Below are positions 25,232 to 62,952 of a stretch of DNA of 64,000 bases, piece by piece. Source of the DNA: Rachycentron canadum (Eukaryota > Chordata > Actinopteri > Carangiformes > Rachycentridae); assembly GCA_038496675.1 (NCBI GenBank), contig CM076648.1:19774365-19838364 (forward strand), read 5' to 3'. Within the stretch, counting starts at the first letter, position 1. Each line of letters begins with the position of its first letter. A program made the position numbers and the translations under genes. The notes below the pieces were generated by a model. The model was not told where the DNA came from. It searched no databases and was given only the letters and a program-made list of their open reading frames with translations.

Positions 25232-28200
25232 AATTGTGTAATTTATGTTTTGTCTTCTTTTTAATAGTTTGCTTCGTGCTATTTGGTCACTGAATGGAGG
25301 CTTTAATTGTGATCTGCCAGGGGACTGCAGAGTAAAATTTGCCTGGGGCTAACTCTGGGACAATGGATCAAATAGTTACATTTATATTTAATATTGCACA
25401 TAGTCCCATACAAATAAAACAAACAAATAAATAAATATGCTAAAAGCAAAGATATGTCTTTGCAGACAAGGTGGCCTTGAAGCTTGGGATACAGTAAAAT
25501 GACCAGTACAGACTGCAAAACACAAAAGGACAACAAAAGTGAAACTGCTCTTGAGGGCTCCTTCAAACATTTTGTCTGTACAAATATGAGGAGGAACTAA
25601 GGAGCTAGTGTTTGCATTATACTGTGCAGGTGTCCATGTTATTTTATCCAGCCCCAGTGTGTGTGTCCATAGAGTTAAGTTCCCCACTTCTGGAGCCTCA
25701 GATAACCATGCTCACTCAAAGCCTGAGTTCAACCCTCTCAGCCATATTTCCCATTTGTTTATCCCCACTTGCCATGTGGTTTGTTTCAATAAGTAAAGGA
25801 TGCACAAAACTGCTTTCAAATTGTAAATATAGAGCTACTTTTCTAGCATCCATTACGAGGTAAGGCAAATGAGTCAGTATCATCCCTCTGCACCTTCCCT
25901 GCTGCTTTTAGTTAAATAGTATCATGGCCTTGAGCAACTTCAAAATCCTCTTGGGGCATCAGTGCCTTTAGGCCTCACGAGTTGGTCTGATTTTTGTTTT
26001 TGATATTATTGGCCATGTTTATAGGCAGCATTAAAATCAAACGCTGCTCTGAGGTATGACCAGTACAGGCACTGAACTTTGGGATACTACGAAGCATGAA
26101 AGTTACAGCAGTGCCTTGGATTATCAGAGATTTCATAAAGGTTTGGCCTGTGATCCACTTTTAGACTTCATCCAATTAGTTTAGCAGTTTGGAATAAAGT
26201 GATCTCAATGAAAACACAGTGAGTCACAGTCACTTCAGTCAGTCCCTTGTTTTGTTACTGCTGTTTCTCCCTGTAGCTATCTCACACACAATCGCTGCTT
26301 TTGCCTTCTCCCTGTCTTCTCTCTTTAAGGAATTCTCGGCTCATTTTTTGTTCTATTTGACACTATTCATTATACATCACTCCCGTTTCTTTGTTGTCAT
26401 GCTGCTCTTCTTGTCTCTGGCTCTCACTTTCCTTCCCACAGTTGCTCATCTCCCACCCAAGACAGGACAGTGCAGTGTGATGTCAGGACAGGAAGAGACT
26501 ACTTCTGCTCCATAGCACAAGACAAAAACCCACACAATGCGTATCTCAGAATGCTGAGCGTGTGGACTGGGCTTTCACTGGGCTGAGGCCCAGAGTCTCA
26601 CAAATTGCTCTGCCAAGCTGTTGAAGCATTGTTTCCTTCATTTTGAGTCACACAGCACAATGATATGAAATCTGTGTCACATGGAGAGTGGACACCATGC
26701 TTGCTAGCATATTTTAAGAAAAACATCTTAATTGTTATGGTCTACCTTCCATCTTGAGAATATTCCGAAAAAGTGTTAACTAAACCTGCATTTATTGAAT
26801 GTTTTTTTTTATTCATCTGCCCCCATATTCACATTCATATTTTACAGTCGATCTGCTGTTACTATAAAACATGTTGTTTCACGCAGCTTTGAAGTTACCT
26901 AAAACAACAACTAAATGTCACCCTCAGCTGCACATTGAGAACCCAGGGGAAACATTAGAGTTGCAGTTATGTGTAGAATGATTCGTGAGTGACATCAGAA
27001 CCGTTAACATGCAAGAGTCTGAGAAGTTGAATCAGTGAGACATCCTAAAATGGCCTAATACAGCTCATAAACTGTTTTATTTCAGTGACAGTTTCATCAA
27101 GTCATCGAACTGTGTAAAGTCCAAGTGCCCCAAATGCAAACATTTTATCATTAGCAGTGATTCACAGACAGGCAAACCTTCACATTTCTCTCATTCCAAG
27201 CCCCTGTCGTGCACTTGTTCATGTTTAAGCTTTGACAACACACTGAAAGGCTAATTCAGATATAGGTCATTCTGCCATCCTGGCAACCTGGCAATGATTA
27301 GATTAATTGTGTCTTTAAAGACACAGACTAATGCTCTTATGTCATCTTTATTGGATTAATCTTGACTGCTCCCCAGTAAGTGGGTAATGCAACACTAGTA
27401 AGATTACTGATAATAACTGCTTGTTAGGTTTAGATTGGATTGTAATATTTGACTAATCACTTAATGCTTGAACCAGTGTGGCTCCTATATCTTCCATATA
27501 CAGTAGTTTGTTTGGTTTTTTTGGGTTTTTTTTTTTTTGTCTTCCACTGTACATGAGCTCGTGTGCAGCCTGATTTCCTCTGACAGCACCCTTTGATTGG
27601 CTATGAATCCTTGCAGAGGACAATGTTGATTAGACACTGTACTGTAATGCATAATGCTTAGATTGTTGATGAATATAATGAATTTATATAAAGTTATATT
27701 AGAGAACAGTATAGTCAGGTGGTCAGGCTCCTAGATCTAGGTAACAAGTGTGAAAATCAGCATGCACAGGGACTATTTTGTTCTTATACTGGATACCTAT
27801 AGGATACCATTAGGGTTTTATTCTACAGCTCATTTCCCTCTGTTTTCTTATACAAGAATTCTATGTGATTCACATTGTCTAAAACTGTGTTTCAGAACAC
27901 AAGGCCTAAGCTATATATAGACCATGTTTGAAAAAAATACAAGGCAATGAGAAGTATTCTGTACTGCAGCTCTATGCTATCATCATTACCACAGGGTGCT
28001 AGTTTGACAATACAATCGATCAATGATGGCAGAGGAGTGGTATCATACCTGAGCATGAGTGTATGTTCACATAAGAAATAAACTAACATCATTGAGTCTT
28101 CAATCAATGACATCTATTCATTCATCTACTTTTAGTTCAGCTACTCTATATATGTTTTCATGGAAAACACTGGATACTTGATATGTAATGAGAGAATACA

Positions 28201-28785
28201 GTTAGCTGAGCCAAAAACTGTCAAAAGGACAAAATTATTCTAAACAACTGTTTGATAGCTACTGTGTGTGCAATTCAACTTGCAAGTAGCATTCACAGAC
28301 TGAATTTTTGTGAGATTTGTTTAACATATTTTAGGTTTTTAGTCTTTACGCTAACAACTGTTTGTTGCATTTTCAAGCAGTCCCTATGAAAATCTTCTCT
28401 ACATTGACAGAAGCCCCAGAGATAATGTTTGTTCATGTAAATCTATTGTTAAGATGCAAGAGACAATTTGTAGATCACCTTTACTGTGTGCAGTCTGGCC
28501 ATATTCTATATTTTGGTCATGAAAAGACCAAAACCATAACACTTCTCTCAGTGCTTTCAGGTATTCCTACTGTCACTCAGCCCCAAACCCTTTTGTTCCT
28601 GCTGGAGATCCTTAAAAATGGATAAACCATACATTTTTAATATTTAAAAACATCTAAATAATTTCCCTAAAACAACTGGGCACTGTAGTGTTTTTCAAAA
28701 TATTAGTCCAACAGGAGTTAATTGTGCATTTGCCCATGGATTAATCCACATTTGGTGCACTAGTGAGTATTTACAGCAGCAGAAC

Positions 28786-28786
<1 letters not shown>

Positions 28787-28833
<47 letters not shown>
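28787..28833. repeat. (GT)23 microsatellite
   Basis: 47 bases of uninterrupted GT dinucleotide. Confidence 0.98.
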
Positions 28834-28835
<2 letters not shown>

Positions 28836-30541
28836 ACTGAGTCAAAATTAACTACAGTGCCCATGTTCATCATAATGAGGGAACATGAGGAACAAAACCC
28901 AGTGCAATGGTGTATTTCACCGATGTGTGTTCTCTGAAGTGACACAGATAACTAATAAGCTATAACAGACTTTGGTTTCACAGGAAAAATCAATTTATTT
29001 GGTTTTTTTGTTTTGTTTTGGTCTTTATAAGAGCTTTCTTGACAACAACAAAAACATAGAAGATCTCCAGCCTAATCCCTTTAAGCCGACCAAAATTGTC
29101 ACTGCCTGGTAGCTACTGTATGTTCTTCTGAAGTGTCAAAGTTCAATAAATAGTTTCTGTAGCAGTTTCTCACACTTGCAGTACATGCATTCTTACACTA
29201 AATCACATCAGCTTTAACAATGTGCCTTCACAGCTTCCGTCTCTCTCCTGACAGTATCATAAACATCGGCTGCCCTTGCTGCCTCTCTGCAGGCCACAAA
29301 GCATGGGCAGCATGGGGAGCCCAAGCACCCTGAGGACACAACAGCAGCAATTATACTTAACTCTTGGCATTTGAGTGACAAGGGAACTGATTCAGACATA
29401 ACCTGTAGCACAGAGTAGTGTTAAGTGCTAAAATCTTTGCCTGAGGGGACTATGAGGCAGCTGGGCCAGCACAACAAGCAAGCTGGGTTACTATTTTGAA
29501 CAGAAACCATTCTCCTTTGTACATTTCAGAAGGCTCAACAAATATGATAATCTGCTTTCTGAGCAGAGCATAGCATGCTAACTAGACGAGACAACATATC
29601 AGCATGGATGATGGGGTTACCACCACTAAGTTAACAGCTGTGGGATAGACACAGGCAGTTCTTCAGGTCTGATTTCAAGGGCAGAATGCTTAAATCATCC
29701 CTCTTCTTCACCCTCTATAGTTCAATCAGGTACAGGGATGGGCTGTGAGTAGGTGGCTATGTGAAAATATCCACATAATGGACTGGAAAGCCAATAAATC
29801 AATATTCATTCTTCTTGCACTGCACGTTCTTGCCCTTAAAAAATATTCAGATATTTTGAAAGGTATGTCTGCTTATGATTTTAGGGAAGTATGTGGTTTG
29901 AATTAATGACCAAATGACATGCACACACCCTTGACGAGAACTAATGTATAAATATTTTATTCTTTTCACTGGGATAGTTGGAGGCTGTAGAGAATCTCTT
30001 TTGTGGCACTTCTGGCTGAAATGGCTGGCATTCATATACAATTGGATAAGCAAAAATATACATAATATGCAAGTGTTGCATAGGAAAGTGATGCAATGAA
30101 AACATTGTCTGAGGCCATTTACCTAATTCAGTTTTTAAAATGCCCATCATTGTAAACTGAGAATAGTTTGCAGTTATCTGTATTAAAGATGTAAAAGGCC
30201 ACTGTTACTGTTGCTGATGTTGACTAGAATTACTGCCTTATGATTTTACGCATCTGACAACCAGTCAAGTTGGAGTTTACATCCATCTCTGTCCAGGCTA
30301 ATTGTAAAATAAACATCAAAGATTCTTTATTACAATCAGAACCTGCAGGAGTTTCAAATCGTGGTGAGATGACCAGGTCTCCCTCTTGATGGTATTGCTT
30401 GATGACAGATTGGTTGGTTGATTGGTTGATGAGATTCTGCATCTCAGGGCCACAAGCATTTAACCCCTTAGCCTTGCCTGAATGTAGCAGTGGAGACTGT
30501 CTAGCCTGCACGTGCTGAAGGGTTTCAACTTCGGGCTCTCA

Positions 30542-31363
30542 TTAGTTACAACCATCTTGAACTGGTTTCAGGTGCTGTGGCAGTCTCCCCGGTTGTTTGT
30601 GTTCCAAAGCAATCTTCTGCAAGAAATGGCACAGTGATTTTAAATGGAAACCACGGCAGGAGACTTTGATAAGGAATACAGCTGCATGCCATTCCTTGAC
30701 AAGAACCTCATCGATCAAGTCCTGGTACTTGGCTTGCTTCAGTTGGTGGGAGATGGATAGTCTGTCCTCCCAGGGCACTGTGAGCTTGACTGTTAAGATG
30801 GTTTTTGCAGTCCTGGGTAAAAGAACCATGTCTGGCCTGAGCGAGGTTATTGCCACAAGTCTCTTCCTTAGGTCCACCTCCATCTCTCTGTCTGATGCAC
30901 ATTTCAAAATGCAGGGAGGGATCTTAGCGGCTGGTTTTTGCCTCTTGTTCTCTCCGGAAGTGATTATTTCGGGTGGTGGTGTCCAGTGTTTGTTAGCTTT
31001 GACCCACTGGTCTTTCCATTTGGCTATTTCAGTGAGGTCCTTGTCATGTCTCCATCTGTACTGGCATTCATTCAGTGATTTAGGACAACTGGTCAAGATG
31101 TGATTCAAGGTGCAGAATTTTGCTTTGCATTTCCAGGCTGGGTCTTCTTCTTTGCACCATGCCTCGAGGTTGTTCAGGGTTGGCAAGAGGTTGGCTACAT
31201 CACACAGGGGGAAAGACTTGCTCAGTTTATGCTGGTCAGTAAGAGTTCCTTCCTCAGACACTCTGCACCATAAATCCTCTCTTTCTTTGAGAATTGGCCT
31301 TGAGACTACCCCAACAATCTCCTGAGCTTCCCAATAGGCCTCTGCTTCTCTCACTGCTTGCTA
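30542..31363 (-). pseudogene. C-terminal fragment of a non-LTR retrotransposon ORF (R2-type restriction-like endonuclease region)
   Basis: An unbroken reverse-strand frame of about 270 codons resembles the C-terminal part of retrotransposon polyproteins often annotated in fish as R2-type. Numbering from the GTG codon at 31354: C76, C81, H85, C90 form a degenerate zinc-knuckle-like cluster, followed by YRWRHDKDL (99-107), SLRPDMVL (171-178), KLTVPWED (190-197), AKYQDLIDE (208-216) and SCRGF (232-236). RPD followed by a (E/K)LTVPWED strand fits the PD-(D/E)XK restriction-like nuclease fold of R2/NeSL-type elements. Where related copies, as I recall them, have Glu in ELTVPWED, this copy has Lys (190), which should inactivate the nuclease. 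A TAG codon lies three codons before the GTG, and no reverse transcriptase is seen upstream, so this is a 5'-truncated copy and not a host gene. Family assignment is by memory of motif order. Confidence 0.7.
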
Positions 31364-32090
31364 TGGCTTCCACTTCCTGCTGCACTAGATAGTCTTGTTG
31401 TAGTGAAGACATTGAAGGAATTTATGAAAGACTTTAAGTGTATTTTGTCATTATTAGAATAATTTAGTGTCATAATGAATGCTTAAATTATGGCCAAAAA
31501 CATGTTTTGTGAAGTCAGTGAACTTGACCTTTGATCTTTGACTACAAAATTCAAATCAGTTCATCCTTGAGTAAATACTTGTGCCGGAAGAACAAAGGCC
31601 CTCAAGGCGTTTCTGAAGTATCACACTCTCGAGAATGAACAGATGGTCGATTCAAACACTGCCATAAAAAACTGCCCACAATAAAGGCTGACTCTTCAAT
31701 ATATATAATATTTATGTGCCCAGAAAACCTGATGTTGGAATGATCTCTTTCCACAATCACGTTAAATGTTTTGAGTTTGTCACAGCTGCTCGAGCGTCAG
31801 TTTCATCCCCGGCCCCCTGTTGTGTATGTGCGATGTCTCTCTTTCAGATGCTGACATTTCCCACCTGTCCACTCGTCACCTCATTACATTACTACATGCA
31901 TTTAGACTATGTAGTGGTTCAGATAGGACAACATTAAAATGAAAGATGCTTATTGAGTTTCCAGCCAATCACTGCTTTGACCATGTTGTTTATGGTGATA
32001 TTATAGGAGGTAGAAAAAATACTAGAGTATTAGACAATTTCTTCCTGTTACATAATATAAAACATTGGTTCTTTCATGTTTGCCAGTCCT
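31364..32090. other. intergenic DNA, no gene recognised
   Basis: AT-rich sequence between two transposon fragments. No protein-like frame or RNA gene is visible. Confidence 0.45.
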
Positions 32091-32500
32091 GAATGTCATC
32101 TTTGATTCAGAGGAGGCTCATGGGGATGCTGTTTTTGTGAAGGAGAGATGCAATAGTAAAGTGACCACAAGGACCAACCTTGTTTGGCCTGATGAAACAA
32201 TAATCAGCAAATGAATGTTGAATGGTGTCAGTAAGGGTTAGCGGTTTTCCTAGTTCTGTATCAGTGCTACATATCCTGAACATAACAGCATAAACTCAAG
32301 CATCCCTCGTGGCCACAGTTGATCCTTTTTCCAAATGAATACTTTTGTGAGTAAAATGCAACAGGACAGTGACTTACCTGAACTCCAGCAGCCTTCACAG
32401 ATGCTGGATCTCAACCCATCAGAAAAGCTTAGGGACGATCAACAACAGAGTGAAAAATCTGCAGGATTCTGCAGAAGTTTTTTTTTTTTCTTTTTTCAAG
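32091..32500 (+). mobile_element. very degenerate Tc1/mariner-like transposase fragment (tentative)
   Basis: Three short blocks occur in the expected order: NLVWPDET around 32177-32200 (compare LWTDET of Tc1-like enzymes), QQDSD near 32359-32373 (compare QQDND), and PSQMLDLNPSEKL near 32394-32432 (compare PSQSPDLNPIE-LW). Spacing between blocks is shorter than in intact elements, implying deletions. Individual matches are weak; the order is the main support. Confidence 0.45.
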
Positions 32501-32539
32501 TCAAGGTGATGAGTAATAATGCTTCAAGTTAACATTAAA

Positions 32540-35500
32540 GCTGATTGACAGTCTACACCAATGGTAAAAAAAATTCAGTACTTGCTTCAACTCATTCAAT
32601 CAGCCCAACATCAACTCATGTTAGCTCATGTCTTGTTGAAAGGAAGGGGTGTATTGTTTTGTTTTATCATTTTCAATCAAAGTGAGTAATGTTGCTGTTC
32701 CATCACCATGTTTCAGCGTTACAAAGCAGTGGAAGCAGTGTCCCGAAGCAGCTGATGTTTTTCCACACAGTTAGAAGACAATTGTCCATTAGAGAGGGTT
32801 ATTTATGGATTTGTGGATTTACGGGGGCCTCTTCATGTCATACACTCTTTTTGGTCATTGTTCTACTGCTATCTTTAATCTCTGTTTCTTGATGTGAAGG
32901 AGGCTATGATAGAAGCTATGATGCGCCCATCCTTAATCCCACAGTCAAAGCTCTGATTGGTCAGTTGTTTCTCCATACAGCCATGGAGAAACCTCACATA
33001 TAAGATGTGGTCACAGGATATCTACCAGCGACTACAATTGACTGGTAATAATAATAAATGTTCAGTTCAATTTTAGGACAATGGCCATCTGTGCAGCCAT
33101 TTCAAGTTGACATGCATCACAAATGACTTATCAGTGGGTACAACTTTTAGTGAATTAGCTTAATTTAAAAGAAAAACAACTGCTTTGTGTTAGGGTGGGC
33201 TGTGATTGGCTACTCACATGGCTGCAGCATAGCAGAAAAGAAAAAAAGGAGAGTTTTATTTTCCAGCCAACATGAGTCAAAGCGAGCCAAATTTTTAATT
33301 TCAAATGGGAGTTCATGACAGGTGATATTGTTTTGCCGCCTACCGTGTGTTTTATCTGCACACAGAATGCGGGTTGCAAAAGGTACACCAACTGTGTCCT
33401 CCGAATTCAGGCAAAAGTGGGACCCATTTCTAAGGCTGCATTCAGAGAGGCCTTTGGAAGGGGACAGCCTTGTCATATTTGGTCAAGAAACACAGACTTC
33501 AAAGGATGCAGTCCCTGAATTGGGCCACACTGATTATGTGTACAACAGCGTCGACACAGTGACGCACATGCTCTTCATCATTATTAATTGGGTTATATCA
33601 GCAAATGCAAAACCCTCACCCATCTTTACACATTACATGCTGTGGCTTGATTAGCCATGTCTTTACATGAATAGGCTTAGTCACTGATAATTTGTTTATA
33701 AGGCCATCGAGGGATAGCTCCCCTTCCCTTTATGTGTTTATATTACTCATAAATATGGAAGACAATACAGTCTGAGATCCCATGACTAATTCCTACTGAC
33801 TGGGCTGAACGCTTGGACAGAGCCTGTGTGGAAAGGCTGTCTGTGGTGTACCCTGCAGAAACATTTCAACCTTACGTAACTGTTCAAAGCATTTACGACA
33901 AGGAAGATGAACCTATTGGAAACTGTTGACATTCCACTTGTAATTTGTGCAGGGCTATATCTGTATCTTTGCTCCCTCTTGCTGTTTCTTTTTCTGTCTG
34001 ACTTCCATTTTCTGTTGTTTGAGATCATCAATTAATTACAGAGGAATGCTATTGTTTGCCCCCTCCCTCCCTGCAAACTAAATTATGAGTTGTTGCTGTG
34101 TGAATGGAGGCTGGAAAAAGAATCTCTTAATCTCATGTGGATCAGCCAGAGCAAATAACAGTTAATAAAAAAAGTGCTTGCTTCATACGCATTTGTGGAG
34201 GGGGATGAGCTTCAACTTTACTTCAACCTCAGCTCCGACAGCTTTCTGACTGCCCTCTGCTGTCAACTTCAATGGGTGGCCTTTGCTTCTGGAGGTGAAG
34301 TCAGTCTTTCAAACTGCTTGTTGTATATAGTTTAGAAAAATTGACTTACAGGAGACTGAATAAAAGATGACATGCAATATGGATGTTAGAGGTGATTTGG
34401 GAATATAGCACAGTTTTGGTTTGACTGACATTTGAATTTTCCTCTTTTGTACATCAATAAACGATTCTTTTTAACTTCAGTCTGCTCCTTCTGAAAAAAT
34501 ACTTCAATGATCCCTGTTTTGCTGGTAAAGCTGTGTAATCAAAGTTGCTGCAACTGAGAGTTACTTTCATTATTTTGTTCCCCTTCAGTTTTTTTTTTTT
34601 TTTTTGATTATTTAATTAATCATTTGGGCAAGCAATCATCAATCAATACTCAATGAATCATTACTGTTCATCTATCCAAAGTTGATGATTTCAGATGCAC
34701 TTACTGAATAAATGTTCTATACTTTTCTTAAATTCAATAAACCATTTTAAAACCCAGTGAAAACCACAAAGCTGAAAACAAGGCAATATTTCTTTAGCCA
34801 CAAAATGTTGGTGTGCTTGAGATACATGGTTTTTGCGGTGACGACAACAAACAAAATAATGTACACTAATAAAAGGTACATTGAAAATTCTTGTACCCAT
34901 TAATTTTTAACAATTTTGCTTTTGCAAAAATTACTGGCTGCTATATTCTAATCACTTTTTGTGATTACAATTAATTATATCTCTAAACTTTCTGTAATTT
35001 AAAAACATAAACGTTAACCATACATTAACCTTCACATGAATCAAATATAGCAGCATGTTATGACCTTCAAGGTGACTGCCCCTCCAGGAAACATGGTGGT
35101 AACAACAAGAATCACTTAGAGTTGTGTTTTAATATCTACCTGGCAACAGATCCTGTCATCGCATGGTTGCTACCCGACTCCTATTAAAATCTACTGCAGT
35201 GAACTTGTTTCCTCCTCCTTGGACAAGCTTTGCCAAGGTCACTGCAAAAAAAGAGGGGGGAAAAATCCACAGGGTAACCTTGTCAAACTAAGCTGCACGA
35301 GTCCCCAGAGTTTCTTTAGATTACACTAACGATGTTACTTTCAAACTGTAATTAATCACAAGTAAGTCAGTCATTTCATGGACATTTCAAGCTGCAGCCT
35401 AAAATGCTGCTCTACTTTATCAGTTAAGTATTTGTTTTTGCTCTTATGGTGGAGGTGGAGGTAAGTTAAAGCCTATACACACGCAATGCAGAGCTGTTTA

Positions 35501-36500
35501 GTGACAAGTTACTCCATCTAATAATATTTAGTCTCAGCAGTTGCACATTGACTGTTGGTGACAGGTATGTACCGTAGAGGAGAACTGGGTAGAGCTCCCA
35601 AACATGTCCTTCATACACAATGACTGTTCTTCGAACTTCTAACTTACCTCCTAGTGACAGTTTAATGAGGGAAATGACTCATAGTCTGAATGTCAAGTCA
35701 AACAATGGGAGCCAATCCCCACATTTCTTTTAAAGATTAGCTTTCCTAAATTATAAATGAATGCGTAAACAACAATCTACAAAAATTAAAAATTAAAGAT
35801 GCATTGCTAATCATGCATCTCTCACAGTGGTGACTGTGCCTGCTGAGGGCCTTTAACACTAAACACTCACATCATGTCTAAATCTGTGACTGAAACCGAT
35901 GCATCTTTCTCACCACACACAATACTGACAATATCTATGATCAACCTTGCTTCATACCTTAGTGGTTACATGCTCAATGTAACAAACACAAGTTACTCCT
36001 CATATATTCAGATTTCACATTAAATCAGCCATAATTGAAATTACAGAGATATCGTCCTACTTCTTCTGCATAAACAAACCCCTGTGAGCTTCATGAAACA
36101 ACATTCAATCAGAGGTAACTGTTGTAGGTCAGCTGACATCTGCTGATATGAAAAGATCTGTTTGTCACAGTCGGCTCCAATCTTGTGTTTTCAGTTTTGG
36201 TTCACCCTTTTGTTTACACGTGTGTTTTGACTGTGCCTTTGGTTACTCTGAGTGTATGATTATCCGAGTATGATGCAAGAGCTTTTGACAGTGTTGCAAC
36301 ACAATTCAGTGGAAACCTTGAGGAAAACAACCGCTTTGTTTTCTGCTTATTTAGTGTCGCGCTTCGTTCACACGTGCATGAATGACAGAACATCAATATA
36401 ACACCTAGGCCATTTTGACAAGTGAAACTTTACGCGTTTAATGGCGGCTACATGGCGTCTGTGTTAACATATTATTGACAAAAGTACTTTTGTGTGAATA
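32540..36500. other. intergenic DNA upstream of kcnq1, no gene recognised
   Basis: AT-rich with a T-run at about 34591-34605. No frame resembles a known protein. Distal regulatory sequence for kcnq1 could lie here, but nothing in the sequence identifies it. Confidence 0.45.
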
Positions 36501-36868
36501 TTAATTATTTGATCGCTTTTAAGTAGTTTTGCACGGCAGCAAAGTATCTGGGCAGCTGGCGACTGACAGCGCACCGCCTGGCGCCCACAGCTCTCCAGAC
36601 TGATAAGTGCTCTGAAAGAGGCAGGGGATACTCATTCAGGGCTGAGGCTCGCCATTTCCTCAGCAACCCAGAGAGCTGTAAAGTTAAATTAAAGAAGCGC
36701 CATCCCGGTGATCTAGAGCACCAATAACACGGTTTATGTTGCAGTTTTACGCGCCCTGGCGCGAGCAGGCGCGCTTCAGGAGCTGAGCGCACATGAGTCC
36801 GTTTGACTCAGTCACCGAGAAACTGTGAAAAAGTTGGCCCACCGGCAGAAGAATAACGGGAAGCTATA
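36500..36868 (+). promoter_or_regulatory. kcnq1: GC/CpG-rich promoter and 5' UTR region of kcnq1
   Basis: GC content and CpG frequency rise sharply at about 36520 and stay high through exon 1 to about 37270, in contrast to AT-rich flanks (words such as GCGCACCGCCTGGCGCCC and CCTGGCGCGAGCAGGCGCGC). This is the usual look of a vertebrate CpG-island promoter. No convincing TATA box is placed at a fixed distance, so the start site is unknown. Boundaries are approximate. Confidence 0.65.
36793..36828 (+). other. possible upstream ORF in the kcnq1 5' leader
   Basis: ATG at 36793 opens an 11-codon frame (MSPFDSVTEKL) closed by TGA at 36826-36828, 40 bases before the main start codon. It matters only if transcription starts to its left. 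An A lies at -3 only for the main ATG; this one has G at -3 (GCAC before ATG gives G at -4, C/A around it), so its context is no better than average. Confidence 0.3.

Positions 36869-62952
<26,084 letters not shown>

Larger units (their letters stand above)
22987..30229. other. intergenic DNA, no gene recognised
   Basis: Contains GT microsatellites, a somewhat GC-richer stretch at 23220-23640 with the 12-base palindrome GCTAACGTTAGC (about 23512-23523), and an AT-rich block at 27280-27480 with repeated TAATC words. Pyrimidine-rich or microsatellite-driven frames (for example 24842-25264 and 26219-26515) look hydrophobic by composition and have no domain content. Confidence 0.5.

Noticed and set aside
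24842..25264. 140-codon frame ending in a VCVCVC run
   Set aside because: The C-terminal part is the TG microsatellite and the rest has no recognisable content; length alone is not enough in 64 kb read in six frames.
26219..26515. 98-codon hydrophobic frame with a signal-peptide look
   Set aside because: The hydrophobicity comes from pyrimidine-rich DNA (CTT/TTC/CTG runs). There is no domain, no splice context and no neighbour support.
29214..29411. Reverse frame with a Cys-rich GCLGSPCCPCFVAC segment resembling PLAC8-type proteins
   Set aside because: The resemblance is limited to a short Cys run; no second conserved block and no splice-site support.
30597..31103. 168-codon forward frame at 30597-31103
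   Set aside because: It is the antisense shadow of the reverse-strand retrotransposon fragment, which has the recognisable motifs.
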